Positions 49,945-59,200 of a DNA stretch of 64,000 nucleotides are shown piece after piece. The notes beneath the pieces are model-generated. The model saw nothing but the letters and a program-made list of their open reading frames with translations, made no database searches and had not been told where the DNA came from. Within the stretch, counting starts at the first letter, position 1, and each line of letters starts with the position of its first letter. This DNA comes from CAWAYR01 sp050250955 (GTDB lineage Bacteria > Acidobacteriota > Vicinamibacteria > Vicinamibacterales > UBA2999). The translations under genes and the position numbers were made by a program. Where the stretch lies: positions 1 to 64,000 of the forward strand of contig JBFWNR010000009.1 in NCBI GenBank assembly GCA_050250955.1, in the 5' to 3' direction.

Positions 49945-52194
49945 CTACCAGCCGGGCTGCGGCCAGAGCTTGCGCCACCATGGCACGGCCGGGTCGTCCT
50001 TGGCCGGCCCCGGCAGCGGCGACGGCCCCTGCTGGCGGCGGATCTCCTCGATCGACCAGCCGGTCAGTGACGCCAGTGTCTGCGCCTCGCGCTCGCGACG
50101 CGCCACCAGGTCGCGCCGGTACTGCTCGGCGGCCGCGCAGCTCGACGTGCCGGTCCAGGCGTGGCGCAGGACGTAGCGGCCCTGGAAGTTGCTGCGGTCA
50201 CCGGTCTCGTGGAACACCAGGTCCTCGGGGAAGTGCGCCTTGTCGTAGCGGACGTGGAGGCGGGTCACGAACACGTTCTGCGGCTGCGGCGCGATGCGGA
50301 CGCCGGGCCGCGGCCGCGGCCCGGGCCCGGCGGCGTCGTCGAGCCAGAACACGCCCAGCCCGCGCAGCTCGTCGGCGGTGAGCGGGTCGGAGGCGCACGG
50401 GTCGCACCAGCCCATGTCCCAGGCGTACTCCTGGAACACCGCCCGCATGTCCTCGCGCCTGACGTGCTGGTCGAAGAGCGCCCGGTACATCCGCGAGAAG
50501 ACCGCCGGGTCCTTCACGTAGCCCGGGATCTCGACATCGGTGGTGAGCTTCACCGTGCGGTAGTTGGTGCTCTCGACCCGTCCCTTGCGGGTCAGCGTGT
50601 AGACGAACAGCTCCTGGGTGCCGTCGGCGTTCACCATGCCCAGGCGGATCGGCAGCATGAACTTGGGCGACTCGTAGGCGACCTGGATCGGCCGCAGCTT
50701 CACGACTCCCAGCCGCGCCTGCTCGGCCAGGTTCACCTTGGCGACGAAGAAGCGCATCTTCTGGCCGATGTAGCTGCCGAGCACCTCGCTGGCCCCGGCC
50801 GGAATGCGATAGCCGTTCTCGCGCAGCCAGGTCTCGAGACCGGAGCTCTGCGCCGCCGACAGGATGAGGATGTCGTACTCGCCGACCGTGTATTGCGCCT
50901 CGATGGTCACGCCCAGGCTCTTGGCGCGGGCCTCCTGGCGGGCCGCGCCGACCGACGCCGGCGCCGGCAGGGCACTCTCCATCGCCCGCAGCCGGTCGTA
51001 CATCACGCACGGGTCGGGGTCGTAGTACTCGACCAGCCGCGGCGCCGTGTAGGCGTCCAGGTGCGTCACCAGCGCCGCCTCGGCGACGTGGATCTGCTCG
51101 CGGGTGATCGAGGTCGGCACCGGGATCACCATCGCGAACTCGCGCGGGTTGCCGCGGAAGTCGTTGCTCATCGTGATCACGGTGCGGTCGCCGTCGCGGA
51201 CGAGCACGACCTGCGACGCCTTGTTGAAGAGCGACGTGTCGGCCTTGGCGACGTAGAAGCCGCAGAAGGCCTCGGCCCGGGCGGCAACGCCCAGGGCGAG
51301 GCCCACGGCGAGCAGGAACACGGCGGTCTTGCGCAACGCTGCTGACATCGGAGTCCTCCAATCGACACGGGTGAAACGGATGGCCGACGGCCACTGGTAG
51401 CGGACCGCCGGGACGAGCCAGTCGATGACGGGCACCAGCGGCGAGGCCACCGCCAGCGACCACAGGAAGCCGTTCGAGCGGAACAGCCGGAAGTGGACGT
51501 ACCAGGCGCCGGCGGCGACGAGCACGGCGAAGGCGATCCGTCCGAGTCGCGAGTCGGGCGTCGTCTTCGGGTCCGAGATCATGAAGAAGCTGAAGAGCAG
51601 GAACGCCCCGCTCTCCAGGCGATGGAGCGGAATGGACAGCGGCTCGCCCAGCGACAGCGAACGGCCGACCAGGATCGCGGCGTAGGCGGCGATGAAGGCC
51701 AGCGTCACGTCGCTGCGCGCGGCGCGGTTCACCACCAGCATCCCGGCGCAGGCCATGGCGAAGGCGAAGGCCGCCGCGGTGCCCCATTGGCCGGGCGAGA
51801 CCCAGGCCAGGTCGGTCGTGAGCAGCAGCGCCACCAGCGCCCCGTTGGTCGGGTTGAACACGTGCTTGCCGCGAATCCGGATCAGGAACTTCGACCCGAC
51901 GGCGATCGCCGCACCGGCGGCGGCGACCCACAGGTGGTCGGTGCGCAGCAGCAGGCACAGGCTGAGCGCGGAGATGAGGGCGCTGCGCGCCCCCGACCGC
52001 CACGGCGCGCCGGCCCACCAGTCGCCGGCGCGCTGCACGATGAGGGCCGCGCCGAGCGTGACCGCCACCTGCGGCAGGCCGAGGTCGAAACCGAGCCAGC
52101 CCAGGCCGTAGACGACCAGCGAGCCGAGGGTGAGAATCTGCCCGTGCCGCGGGTCGGCACGCAGCCAGTGCCAGGCATGAAGCGCGAGCCGCAT
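49945..52194 (-). CDS. RnfD/NqrB-like membrane domain joined in frame to DUF2330 protein
   Basis: One 749-residue open frame. Residues about 1-280 have six to eight TM helices and the segment VFNPTNGALVALLLTTDLAW, like RnfD/NqrB-type subunits. From Met283 a new signal peptide (AVFLLAVGLALGVAARAEAF) and a DUF2330 domain (CGFYVAKADTSLFNKASQ onward) begin, ending with a Pro/Arg-rich tail. Met283 has its own GGAGGA site five bases upstream, in the same spacing as the site before Met1. So these are probably two genes whose separating stop codon is absent; both a long fusion and a separate DUF2330 protein may be made. Confidence 0.75.
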   Translation of the reverse strand: MRLALHAWHWLRADPRHGQILTLGSLVVYGLGWLGFDLGLPQVAVTLGAALIVQRAGDWWAGAPWRSGARSALISALSLCLLLRTDHLWVAAAGAAIAVGSKFLIRIRGKHVFNPTNGALVALLLTTDLAWVSPGQWGTAAAFAFAMACAGMLVVNRAARSDVTLAFIAAYAAILVGRSLSLGEPLSIPLHRLESGAFLLFSFFMISDPKTTPDSRLGRIAFAVLVAAGAWYVHFRLFRSNGFLWSLAVASPLVPVIDWLVPAVRYQWPSAIRFTRVDWRTPMSAALRKTAVFLLAVGLALGVAARAEAFCGFYVAKADTSLFNKASQVVLVRDGDRTVITMSNDFRGNPREFAMVIPVPTSITREQIHVAEAALVTHLDAYTAPRLVEYYDPDPCVMYDRLRAMESALPAPASVGAARQEARAKSLGVTIEAQYTVGEYDILILSAAQSSGLETWLRENGYRIPAGASEVLGSYIGQKMRFFVAKVNLAEQARLGVVKLRPIQVAYESPKFMLPIRLGMVNADGTQELFVYTLTRKGRVESTNYRTVKLTTDVEIPGYVKDPAVFSRMYRALFDQHVRREDMRAVFQEYAWDMGWCDPCASDPLTADELRGLGVFWLDDAAGPGPRPRPGVRIAPQPQNVFVTRLHVRYDKAHFPEDLVFHETGDRSNFQGRYVLRHAWTGTSSCAAAEQYRRDLVARREREAQTLASLTGWSIEEIRRQQGPSPLPGPAKDDPAVPWWRKLWPQPGW
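51354..51359 (-). promoter_or_regulatory. Internal Shine-Dalgarno for the DUF2330 part
   Basis: TCCTCC on the plus strand (GGAGGA on the coding strand), five bases before ATG 51348. The site before the long frame is identical in sequence and spacing (TCCTCC 52200-52205, ATG 52194). It decides that DUF2330 can start separately. Confidence 0.7.
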
Positions 52195-52251
52195 CGTCGT
52201 CCTCCACCCTGAGAACGGCGGCGGGGCGGTTCCTTGCAGGCGGCGGCTGAC

Positions 52252-52269
52252 ATCCCCTGTTCAGGGGAT
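52252..52269. promoter_or_regulatory. Perfect 18-base palindrome in a divergent promoter gap
   Basis: ATCCCCTG-TT-CAGGGGAT is a perfect inverted repeat. It sits 57 bases upstream of the membrane/DUF2330 gene and 50 bases upstream of the metalloprotease gene, in the 125-base gap. A dimeric regulator site is the most likely reading; the regulator is unknown. Confidence 0.5.
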
Positions 52270-52319
52270 TGCCGGCCGGCTGGTGCCCCCCTAGCCTCCC
52301 CAGGGTGAGGGTCAATCCA

Positions 52320-54926
52320 ATGTTGCGTCGTTCGATTTCACGCCGTGTGCCGTCGTGGCTCGCCTTGGCCGTGGCGCTCTCGCCGGTGCTGCTCTCCGGT
52401 CAGCAGGTCGTGACCGCGCAGCGGCTGCCGGTCATCGGCGCGACCCCGTCGCCGTTCGCCCTGGCGGCCAGCGAGTTCGTCGCCGACGTCGAGGCACTGC
52501 GGACGGCGCCGTCCCGCCTCCGCGTGCTGCTGCCGGAGGGTGGTGAGCTCGTCCTGGAGGCGACCGGTGTGGACGTGCGCCCGACCGGCGACGTGGTCTG
52601 GAGCGGCCGGGTCGAGGGCGATGGCGCCAGCACCGCGATGCTGTCGGTGCACGGCGGGCTGACCATCGGCGCGATTCGCACCGCCTCTCGCGCCTATCGC
52701 ATCCAGATTCGCAACGGCGGCTCGGTGCTGGAACTGCTCGACCCGAACCGGCCACAGCCCGGCAACGACTCGCCGGCCGTGCCCGTCGTGTCGGCGACGA
52801 CGACCGCAGCGTCGGCGGCCGCGATGGCGGATCCGGCCGGCGGCGACGCCGAGATCGACGTGGCGGTGTTCCATACGGCCGCGGCCCTCGCCTACGTGGG
52901 CGGCGAGGCGGCGATGCTTGCGACCATCGACGGTCTGATCGACCGCGCCAACGCGGTGTTCGTCAACAGCGGCGTGGCCGCGCACTACCGCCTCGTGTAC
53001 GTCGCGCCGGCCAGTCCGCTGATCCGCGATGCCGACAACGGCGACAACGTCACCCAGCGCGTCTATCAGGATGGCGGCATCCTGGCGGCGCGGACGACCT
53101 ACGGTGCCGACCTGGTCGCCCTGCTGCTGCGGGACATCAGCGTGCCTACGGCCTGTGGTATCGCCGGCACCGGCGCCATCTACAACGGACCGCAGCCGCT
53201 CTTCTTCGCCCAGCAGATCGAACTGGAGACCGCGTGCGACCCGGGTGACACCTTCGCCCACGAGAACGGCCACCTGCTCGGCCTGGCGCACGACCCGGGG
53301 ACGGCCGCCCTGCAAGGCGAGGCGCCGCCGATTCTGCCGTACGCGCAGGGTCACACGGTCGCCGGGCTGTTCGGCACGGTCATGTCCTACGGCACTCCCG
53401 CCATCCCGTATTTGTCGAGCCCAGACCTCCTCTTCGCCGGCGAGCCCATCGGCATCGTCGACGAGCGCGACAATGCCCGCGCCGCGCGCCAGAACGCGCC
53501 GCTGGTCGCCGCCTACCGTCCGCCGGGCCCGCCGCCGCCGACCGGTCCGCCCGACACGCCCACCGGCTTGAACGCCGTGGCCGGCGTCGACTTCGATGGC
53601 ACCCTCTTCGTCTCGCTGGTCTGGTTCGACGCGCCCGGGGTGTCGTACGACATCGAGCGAAGCCTGGACGGCGTCACGTTCCTGCCACTCGGCCCCAGTG
53701 CCACCAACGCGTTCCGCGACAACGCGGTCACCGCGCCGAACGTCTACACCTACCGGGTGCGGGCCCGGAACTTCCGCGGCGCGTCGTCGTTCAGCGAGCC
53801 GCGCAGCGTGACCATGCCGGTGCCGCCCGCAGCCCCCTCGGGCTTGACCGCGACCGCCCAGGGCGCCACCGACGTCCTGCTGCAATGGACCGACAACTCG
53901 ACCGACGAGCGCGGCTTCTTCGTCGAGATGCTGCTGAACGGCGTGTTCGAGGCGGTCGTCGAGGCGCCGCCGAACGCGACGCAGGTGGTGTTCGCGTTCG
54001 GACAGCCGTCCACGGCCTATACCTTCCAGGTGCGTGCCTTCACCGACTACCTGACCTCGGCCGCGTCGAATCCGGTGACGGTCACGACCCTCGCCGCCAA
54101 TCCCGGCGTGGTCTCCGGCGTGGCCTTCCACGACGCCAACCGCAACGGCCGAGCCGACGTCGGCGAGGTGCCGGCGGCGAATCTCGTCCTCTACCAGGAC
54201 ATCAACAACAACGGCGTGCTCGACGAGCTGGCGCCGCCGCTGGTCGCCCCCCAGGTCACCGTGTCGTCGGTGGTCCGCACCTATCCCGGGACGAACCTCC
54301 CCTATTTCGGCACGACCAACTACACGTTGCGCAACCTGCCGTTCGGCACGCGGCGGATCTGCGCCAGCTTCACGCCGCAGATGGCCGGCACCTCGTTCTG
54401 CCGGACGGTCACGATTCAATCCGGCGGCACGACGGCCGGCGTGAACTTCCCGGTCGTCGAGGGCAAGCTCGGCGTCTCGACGATGACCCCCTCGACCCAG
54501 ACGGCGCGTCCGTTCGACCCGGTGTTCGTGGACGTCCAGTGGACGCACACCGGCGGGCGCTGGGTGGCGTTGAAGAACGCCGTGATCCGCTTCGCCGACG
54601 ATGCCGGGTCGGAGGGCCTGCAGATCCGCTTCGACGAGGCGTCGCGGACGTTCAGCGTCTACCACCGGGTCGTGAACCGCTGGAGCCCGGCGCTGCCGGC
54701 CGGCGTCGACGACACGCTGCACACGCTGAACGGGGCGCTCGTCCTGCGCGACACCCAGGTCCTCGGCACCGGCCCGACGGGCCCCAGCGTGACGCTGCGG
54801 CTGGCGCTGCGATTCTCGCCGCTGGCGCGCGGCAGGACTTACCGGGCCAGCATCCTGCTGGAGGACGACGACGGGTTCCTGCAGGGATTCGACGACCTCG
54901 GCACCGTCACCGTGACGCGGCGCTGA
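52320..54926 (+). CDS. Secreted zinc metalloprotease (reprolysin-like) with Fn3 and SdrD-like domains
   Basis: An 868-residue protein with ATG 52320 and a signal peptide (WLALAVALSPVLLSGQQ). A propeptide region (about 30-150) is followed by a zincin domain: HENGHLLGLAHD at 314-325 with the third ligand His324 (HExxHxxGxxH) and a Met-turn VMSYG (about 358). Two Fn3-like domains follow (about 410-600), then an SdrD-B/Cna-B-like motif VSGVAFHDANRNGRADVGE (about 600), and a C-terminal beta domain. It probably degrades extracellular protein and is held in an open or matrix-bound form by its beta domains. Divergent from the DUF2330 gene. Confidence 0.88.
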   Translation: MLRRSISRRVPSWLALAVALSPVLLSGQQVVTAQRLPVIGATPSPFALAASEFVADVEALRTAPSRLRVLLPEGGELVLEATGVDVRPTGDVVWSGRVEGDGASTAMLSVHGGLTIGAIRTASRAYRIQIRNGGSVLELLDPNRPQPGNDSPAVPVVSATTTAASAAAMADPAGGDAEIDVAVFHTAAALAYVGGEAAMLATIDGLIDRANAVFVNSGVAAHYRLVYVAPASPLIRDADNGDNVTQRVYQDGGILAARTTYGADLVALLLRDISVPTACGIAGTGAIYNGPQPLFFAQQIELETACDPGDTFAHENGHLLGLAHDPGTAALQGEAPPILPYAQGHTVAGLFGTVMSYGTPAIPYLSSPDLLFAGEPIGIVDERDNARAARQNAPLVAAYRPPGPPPPTGPPDTPTGLNAVAGVDFDGTLFVSLVWFDAPGVSYDIERSLDGVTFLPLGPSATNAFRDNAVTAPNVYTYRVRARNFRGASSFSEPRSVTMPVPPAAPSGLTATAQGATDVLLQWTDNSTDERGFFVEMLLNGVFEAVVEAPPNATQVVFAFGQPSTAYTFQVRAFTDYLTSAASNPVTVTTLAANPGVVSGVAFHDANRNGRADVGEVPAANLVLYQDINNNGVLDELAPPLVAPQVTVSSVVRTYPGTNLPYFGTTNYTLRNLPFGTRRICASFTPQMAGTSFCRTVTIQSGGTTAGVNFPVVEGKLGVSTMTPSTQTARPFDPVFVDVQWTHTGGRWVALKNAVIRFADDAGSEGLQIRFDEASRTFSVYHRVVNRWSPALPAGVDDTLHTLNGALVLRDTQVLGTGPTGPSVTLRLALRFSPLARGRTYRASILLEDDDGFLQGFDDLGTVTVTRR

Positions 54927-54977
54927 CGACCCGCCGCACCGGGCCGGCCGACGCGGCGGCGGCAGGCCCTGGTCTGA

Positions 54978-54983
54978 TACCGT
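54978..54983 (+). promoter_or_regulatory. Candidate -10 for a leaderless OYE mRNA
   Basis: TACCGT six bases before GTG 54990, no Shine-Dalgarno in between. It is the same spacing as at 15632 and 23503. Confidence 0.4.
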
Positions 54984-54989
54984 CTCAGC

Positions 54990-56075
54990 GTGTCACGACT
55001 GTTCTCGCCGTTGCCCCTGCGCGGTGTCACGCTGCGCAACCGCGTCGGCGTCTCGCCGATGTGTCAGTACTCGAGCCGCGACGGCTTCGCCGACGACTGG
55101 CATCTGGTGCATCTCGGCCAGTTCGCCGTCGGCGGGGCCGGGCTGGTGATGACCGAGGCGACCGCGGTCGTGCCCGAGGGCCGCATCAGCCCGCACGACC
55201 TGGGCCTCTGGGACGACGCGCACGTCGAGTCGCTGCAGCGGATTGCCCGGTTCGTCGCCGCCCAGGGCGCCGTGCCGGGCATGCAGCTCGCCCACGCCGG
55301 GCGCAAGGCGAGCACGAAGCGGCCGTGGGAGGGGCACGGCGCGGTGGCGCCGGAGGACGGCGGGTGGACCGACGTGATGGCGCCCAGCGCGGTGGCGTTC
55401 TCGGATACCTATCCCCAGCCGCACGCCCTGTCCCTCGACGGCATCGCCCGGGTGGTCGCGGCGTTTCGGGCCGCGGCGCGCCGTGCCGTCGCGGCCGGGT
55501 TCCGTCTGCTCGAAATCCACGCCGCGCACGGCTACCTGCTGCACCAGTTCCTGTCGCCGCTGTCGAACCGGCGCGACGACGCCTACGGCGGCGCGCTCGC
55601 CAACCGTGCCCGGCTCTGTCTGGAGGTCGTGGCGGCGATCCGCGCCCAGGTGCCCGACGGGTTGCCGCTGTCGGTGCGCATCTCGGCCACCGACTGGGTC
55701 GACGGCGGCTGGACGGTGGAGGAGTCGATCGCGCTGGCCCGATGGCTGGCCGCCGCCGGCGTCGACCTGGTGGACGTGTCGTCCGGCGGGTTGTCGAGCG
55801 CGCAGCGCATCGCCATCGGCCCTGGCTACCAGGTGCCGTTCGCGCGGCAGGTTCGCGACGGCGCCGGCGTGGCCACCGCCGCGGTGGGCCTCATCACCGA
55901 GCCCGCCCAGGCCGAGGCGATCGTCACCGGCGGCGACGCCGACCTGGTGCTGCTGGCCCGCGAGTTCCTGCGCCAGCCGCACTGGCCGCTGCTGGCGGCG
56001 CACACGCTCGGCGCCGACGTCGCCTGGCCGGCGCAGTACGAACGCGCCCATCCCGGCGGCGCCCCGCGGCGATGA
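54990..56075 (+). CDS. Old Yellow Enzyme-type NADPH:flavin ene-reductase
   Basis: A 361-residue TIM-barrel FMN enzyme with GTG start. Motifs: NRVGVSPMCQYSSRDGFADDWHLVHLG at the N-terminus, with the His-Asp pair that holds the substrate; QLAHAGRKAS (about 99-108); FRLLEIHAAHGYLLHQFLSPLSNRRDDAYGG (about 170-200); and the FMN loop LVLLAREFLRQPHWPL near the C-terminus. It reduces activated alkenes and may act on xenobiotics or redox stress products. Gene spacing (71 bases) to the next gene allows a separate promoter. Confidence 0.92.
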   Translation: MSRLFSPLPLRGVTLRNRVGVSPMCQYSSRDGFADDWHLVHLGQFAVGGAGLVMTEATAVVPEGRISPHDLGLWDDAHVESLQRIARFVAAQGAVPGMQLAHAGRKASTKRPWEGHGAVAPEDGGWTDVMAPSAVAFSDTYPQPHALSLDGIARVVAAFRAAARRAVAAGFRLLEIHAAHGYLLHQFLSPLSNRRDDAYGGALANRARLCLEVVAAIRAQVPDGLPLSVRISATDWVDGGWTVEESIALARWLAAAGVDLVDVSSGGLSSAQRIAIGPGYQVPFARQVRDGAGVATAAVGLITEPAQAEAIVTGGDADLVLLAREFLRQPHWPLLAAHTLGADVAWPAQYERAHPGGAPRR

Positions 56076-56146
56076 CCGACCACGTCCTGCACGCGCCGCC
56101 GACGTAACCGCCCCCGATCGCCGGCATCGGAGGGGCGGAGGACGCC

Positions 56147-56659
56147 ATGACGATGCAGAAGGCCGTGTGGATCGCCGCCGTCGTGAGCGCGCTGGTGCTG
56201 CCCGGCGCGGCCGCCGACGTGCGCCGCCCGCTGACCATGGACAAGGCAGTGTTGACTTTGGCCGCCGCCCGGCTCGCCATCGACGCCGCCGAGCAGGAAG
56301 CGGCGCGGCGTGGTGTCGGCGTGGTGACGGTGGTGGTCGACGACGCCGGGCAGATCATCCAGCTGTCGCGGATGGACGCCGCGCAGGTCGCCAGCGTCAC
56401 CGTCGGCATCGGCAAGGCGCGGACGGCGGCGATCTACCGCCGGCCGAGCCGGGAGTTCGAAGAGCAGGTCCGCAACGGGCGCATCGTCGCCCTGGCGCTG
56501 GCCGACGCGACGCCGCTGCAGGGCGGCGTGCCGGTCCGCATCGCCGGCCGCGTCGTCGGCGCGGTAGGCGTCAGCGGCGACACCCCGCAGGTCGACGAGG
56601 CGATCGCCCTGGCCGGCGTGCAGGCGCTCGAGGCGATGGTCGCTGGCACCGGGCGGTGA
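56147..56659 (+). CDS. Exported GlcG/HbpS-like (DUF336) protein
   Basis: A 170-residue protein with a signal peptide (AVVSALVLPGAAAD) and GGCGGAGG upstream. The GlcG/HbpS fold is clear: LAAARLAIDAAEQEAARRGVGVVTVVVDDAGQIIQLSRMDAAQ, SREFEEQV, and GGVPVRIAGRVVGAVGVSGDTPQVDE. HbpS binds heme and takes part in redox sensing; the heme ligand is not conserved clearly here. The role in the envelope is unknown. Confidence 0.88.
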   Translation: MTMQKAVWIAAVVSALVLPGAAADVRRPLTMDKAVLTLAAARLAIDAAEQEAARRGVGVVTVVVDDAGQIIQLSRMDAAQVASVTVGIGKARTAAIYRRPSREFEEQVRNGRIVALALADATPLQGGVPVRIAGRVVGAVGVSGDTPQVDEAIALAGVQALEAMVAGTGR

Positions 56660-56666
56660 TCGCCGA

Positions 56667-58133
56667 TCAGGCGGCGCGGGCCGGCGGCGGACCGGGCGGC
56701 CGCGACTCGGCGGCCAGCGGGTCGCGGCCGAAGCCCTCGCGCAGCATCCGGCCCCAGGTGTGATCGCCGCGCAGATAGCGGACGAACGCCTTGAGGCGGA
56801 ACCACACGGTGACCTGGCGGTAGCCGAAGGGCTCGATGAACGCGAACCACACCAGGCGCAGCGTGTCGGCGGGGCGGCGGTAGCGCTTGAAGCTGACTTC
56901 CTCCATCAGGATGGCGGCCAGCGACAGCAGGGTGCCGAAGAGGTAGGCGGCGGCGAAGAACGCCGTCGCGTAGCTCGGGGCCAGCAGTCCGGTCGCGGTG
57001 CAGGCCACGGTGATCACCAGGCCGGCGGCTTCGACCACCGGAGCGAGCAGCTCGGCGATGAGGAAATAGGGCATGGCAATCAGGCCGGTGGCGCCGTAGT
57101 GGCGGTTGAACAGCACCCGCCGGTGCGCCACCATCGTCGCAATCAGGCCGCGATGCCAGCGCTCGCGCTGCCGGCCGAGCACGGTCAGCGACGTCGGCAC
57201 CTCGGTCCACGCGACCGGGTCGGGGATGAACACCACCTTGCCCGGAATCGCTTGCTCGTGCAGGTGGCGCTGCAGCCGGACGATGAGCTCGAAGTCCTCG
57301 GTGACGGTGCTGGTGGCGTAGCCGAGGATCTCGGTGAGGTAGTCGCGACGGAACAAGCCGAACGCCCCGGAGACGATCAGGTTGCCGCCGAGCAGGTTCC
57401 AGCCGAGGCGGCCGAACAGGAACGCCCGCAGGTACTCCACCGTCTGGATGCCGGCCAGCCAGCGGCTGTCGACCCGCGCGTCGACGACCCGGCCGTTCTC
57501 GACCCGGCACGAGTTGACGACGCGGATGGTGCCGCCGACGGCGGCGATCTTCTGGTCGAACAGGAACGGCCGCGCCAGCCGCAACAGCGCGTCGGGTTCG
57601 ATGAGCGTGTCGGCATCGCAGGCCAGGACGTAGGGGAACCGGGCGGCGTCGAGTCCGACGTTGAGCGAGTCGGCCTTGCCGCCGTTGTTCTTGTCGACCA
57701 CCAGCAGCTTCGACCACGTCCGCGACCGGTAGTAGGCGCGGACGCGCTCGGTGCGCAGCCGCCGCATCACCGCCGGCGGCACCTCGTAGAGGTCGTAGGC
57801 GGCCATCAGCCGCGCCATGGTGTCGTCCGACGAGCCGTCGTTGACCAGCACCACCTCGTAGTAGGGGTATTGCAGCGTCAGCAGCGAGCGCACGCTGTCG
57901 ACGATCGTCACCGCCTCGTTGTAGGCCGGCACCAGCACGCTGACGCGCGGCACGGCCGACGAGGTCAGACTGCGGGCCAGCACGTCCTCGGCCCCGAAGC
58001 GCCAGTGCGCGAACAGCTGCGGCGCCGCCAGCACCAGCAGCAGCGCGAAGAACGAGTTGACCGCCAGCATGTACCAGAGGATCGTCGTGTCGGCGATCTG
58101 CACCGCGGCGACCAGCCAGTCGAAGGTGGCCAC
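56667..58133 (-). CDS. Processive glycosyltransferase family 2
   Basis: A 488-residue membrane enzyme. The GTG start at 58133 overlaps the HEAT gene stop (TAGTG). The GT2 motifs are VLVPAYNEAVTIVDSV, the nucleotide-binding acid in LVNDGSSDD, the DXD-type CDAD, the TED in STVTEDFELIVRL and the processive QxxRW as GRQRERWHRG. One TM segment precedes the catalytic domain and about four follow. It should polymerise or transfer sugars for an exopolysaccharide. It is the last gene of a receiver-HEAT-GT2 operon. Confidence 0.93.
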   Translation of the reverse strand: MATFDWLVAAVQIADTTILWYMLAVNSFFALLLVLAAPQLFAHWRFGAEDVLARSLTSSAVPRVSVLVPAYNEAVTIVDSVRSLLTLQYPYYEVVLVNDGSSDDTMARLMAAYDLYEVPPAVMRRLRTERVRAYYRSRTWSKLLVVDKNNGGKADSLNVGLDAARFPYVLACDADTLIEPDALLRLARPFLFDQKIAAVGGTIRVVNSCRVENGRVVDARVDSRWLAGIQTVEYLRAFLFGRLGWNLLGGNLIVSGAFGLFRRDYLTEILGYATSTVTEDFELIVRLQRHLHEQAIPGKVVFIPDPVAWTEVPTSLTVLGRQRERWHRGLIATMVAHRRVLFNRHYGATGLIAMPYFLIAELLAPVVEAAGLVITVACTATGLLAPSYATAFFAAAYLFGTLLSLAAILMEEVSFKRYRRPADTLRLVWFAFIEPFGYRQVTVWFRLKAFVRYLRGDHTWGRMLREGFGRDPLAAESRPPGPPPARAA

Positions 58134-59200
58134 TAGACCTCCGACATCTCGACGACGGCGGCCGGCGACAGCCCGGCGACCAGCACCGCCATGTCGCGCG
58201 CCATCGGGTCGTCGCCGCGTGCGACCTCGAGCAGCACCTGGCGCGAGGTGCCGCCGATCTGTGCCAGCGCCAGGGCCGAGCGGTAGCGCACCCACCAGCT
58301 CGGATCGCAGACGGTGAGCGCCAGCAGGCTGGTGGCGTCGCGGGCGCGCAGCGCGCCCAGGGCGCGCGCGGCCTGGGCGCGGACGCGCCAGTCCTCGTCG
58401 GCCAGCAGGCCCATCAGAATCGGCGCCGTGTCGGGATCGGCGTGGCGGCGCAGGGCGCGGGCGACGTGCAGCCGCACGTCGGGCCGCGGATGGTTGGCGA
58501 GATCGCGGGCGCGGTCCAGGGGCTCGGGACTGGCCAGGGCGCCGGCGGCGTCGATCCAGGCGTTCAGCGCGCCGGGCGGCGCATCCGGCTGCAGGCGCCT
58601 GACGAGCGCCGTGGCCACCACCGCCGGGTGGCGGCCGAGCGCTGCGAACTGATACTGCTGCACCGCATCCTGCCGGCTGGGGAGGAGGTCCAACTCCACG
58701 TCGACCAGCTGGCCGCCCAGGCGCGTGGCAGCGTCGATGGCCACCAGCCGCACGGCCGGATGCGGGTCGCGCAGCAGACGCTCGACCAGCGCGGCGTCGT
58801 CGCCGCCGCCGACGATCGACAGCAGGCGGGCGACGTCGAAGCGGCGCCACCACAGCCGGGAGCCGCCGCGCTGGAGCAGGCGTTCGACCCACGCTTCGTG
58901 GCGCAGCAGCGGCGCCAGCACCTGCTGCCGCTGGAAGGTCAGCTGCCCGGGCGCCAGCCGGGCCAGCGCCCGGAACGCCACCGGCGGCGGCAGCCGGGCG
59001 AGTATCGCGACGATCGCCGCCGGCTCGACGTCGTTCATCAGCCAGCGGTGCAGTACCGGCTCGAGCGCGCGCACCCCGGCGTCGACGCGACGGCCGCGTC
59101 CGGCCAGGTAGATCCGCAGGACCAGCAGACTGAGCAGTGCCGCGGCGATGAGCACCCCTTCGGCGGCGAGCGCGACCCAGAGGCCTCGCAGGGACAGCAT
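58133..59200 (-). CDS. HEAT-repeat protein with an N-terminal TM helix
   Basis: A 355-residue protein; ATG 59200 overlaps the previous gene stop by one base (TGATG). One TM helix lies at 8-32 (ALAAEGVLIAAALLSLLVLRIYL). The rest is an array of HEAT-like helical pairs (ALVERLLRDPHPAVRLVAIDAATRLGG, RPDVRLHVARALRRHADPD and EDWRVRAQAARALGALRARD). These act as protein scaffolds. Its place between a receiver and a glycosyltransferase suggests it connects the phosphorelay to the polysaccharide enzyme at the membrane. Confidence 0.9.
   Translation of the reverse strand: MLSLRGLWVALAAEGVLIAAALLSLLVLRIYLAGRGRRVDAGVRALEPVLHRWLMNDVEPAAIVAILARLPPPVAFRALARLAPGQLTFQRQQVLAPLLRHEAWVERLLQRGGSRLWWRRFDVARLLSIVGGGDDAALVERLLRDPHPAVRLVAIDAATRLGGQLVDVELDLLPSRQDAVQQYQFAALGRHPAVVATALVRRLQPDAPPGALNAWIDAAGALASPEPLDRARDLANHPRPDVRLHVARALRRHADPDTAPILMGLLADEDWRVRAQAARALGALRARDATSLLALTVCDPSWWVRYRSALALAQIGGTSRQVLLEVARGDDPMARDMAVLVAGLSPAAVVEMSEV

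Noticed and set aside
52338..54722. 794-residue minus-strand frame opposite the metalloprotease
   Set aside because: Low-complexity Arg/His/Gly shadow frame without motifs.
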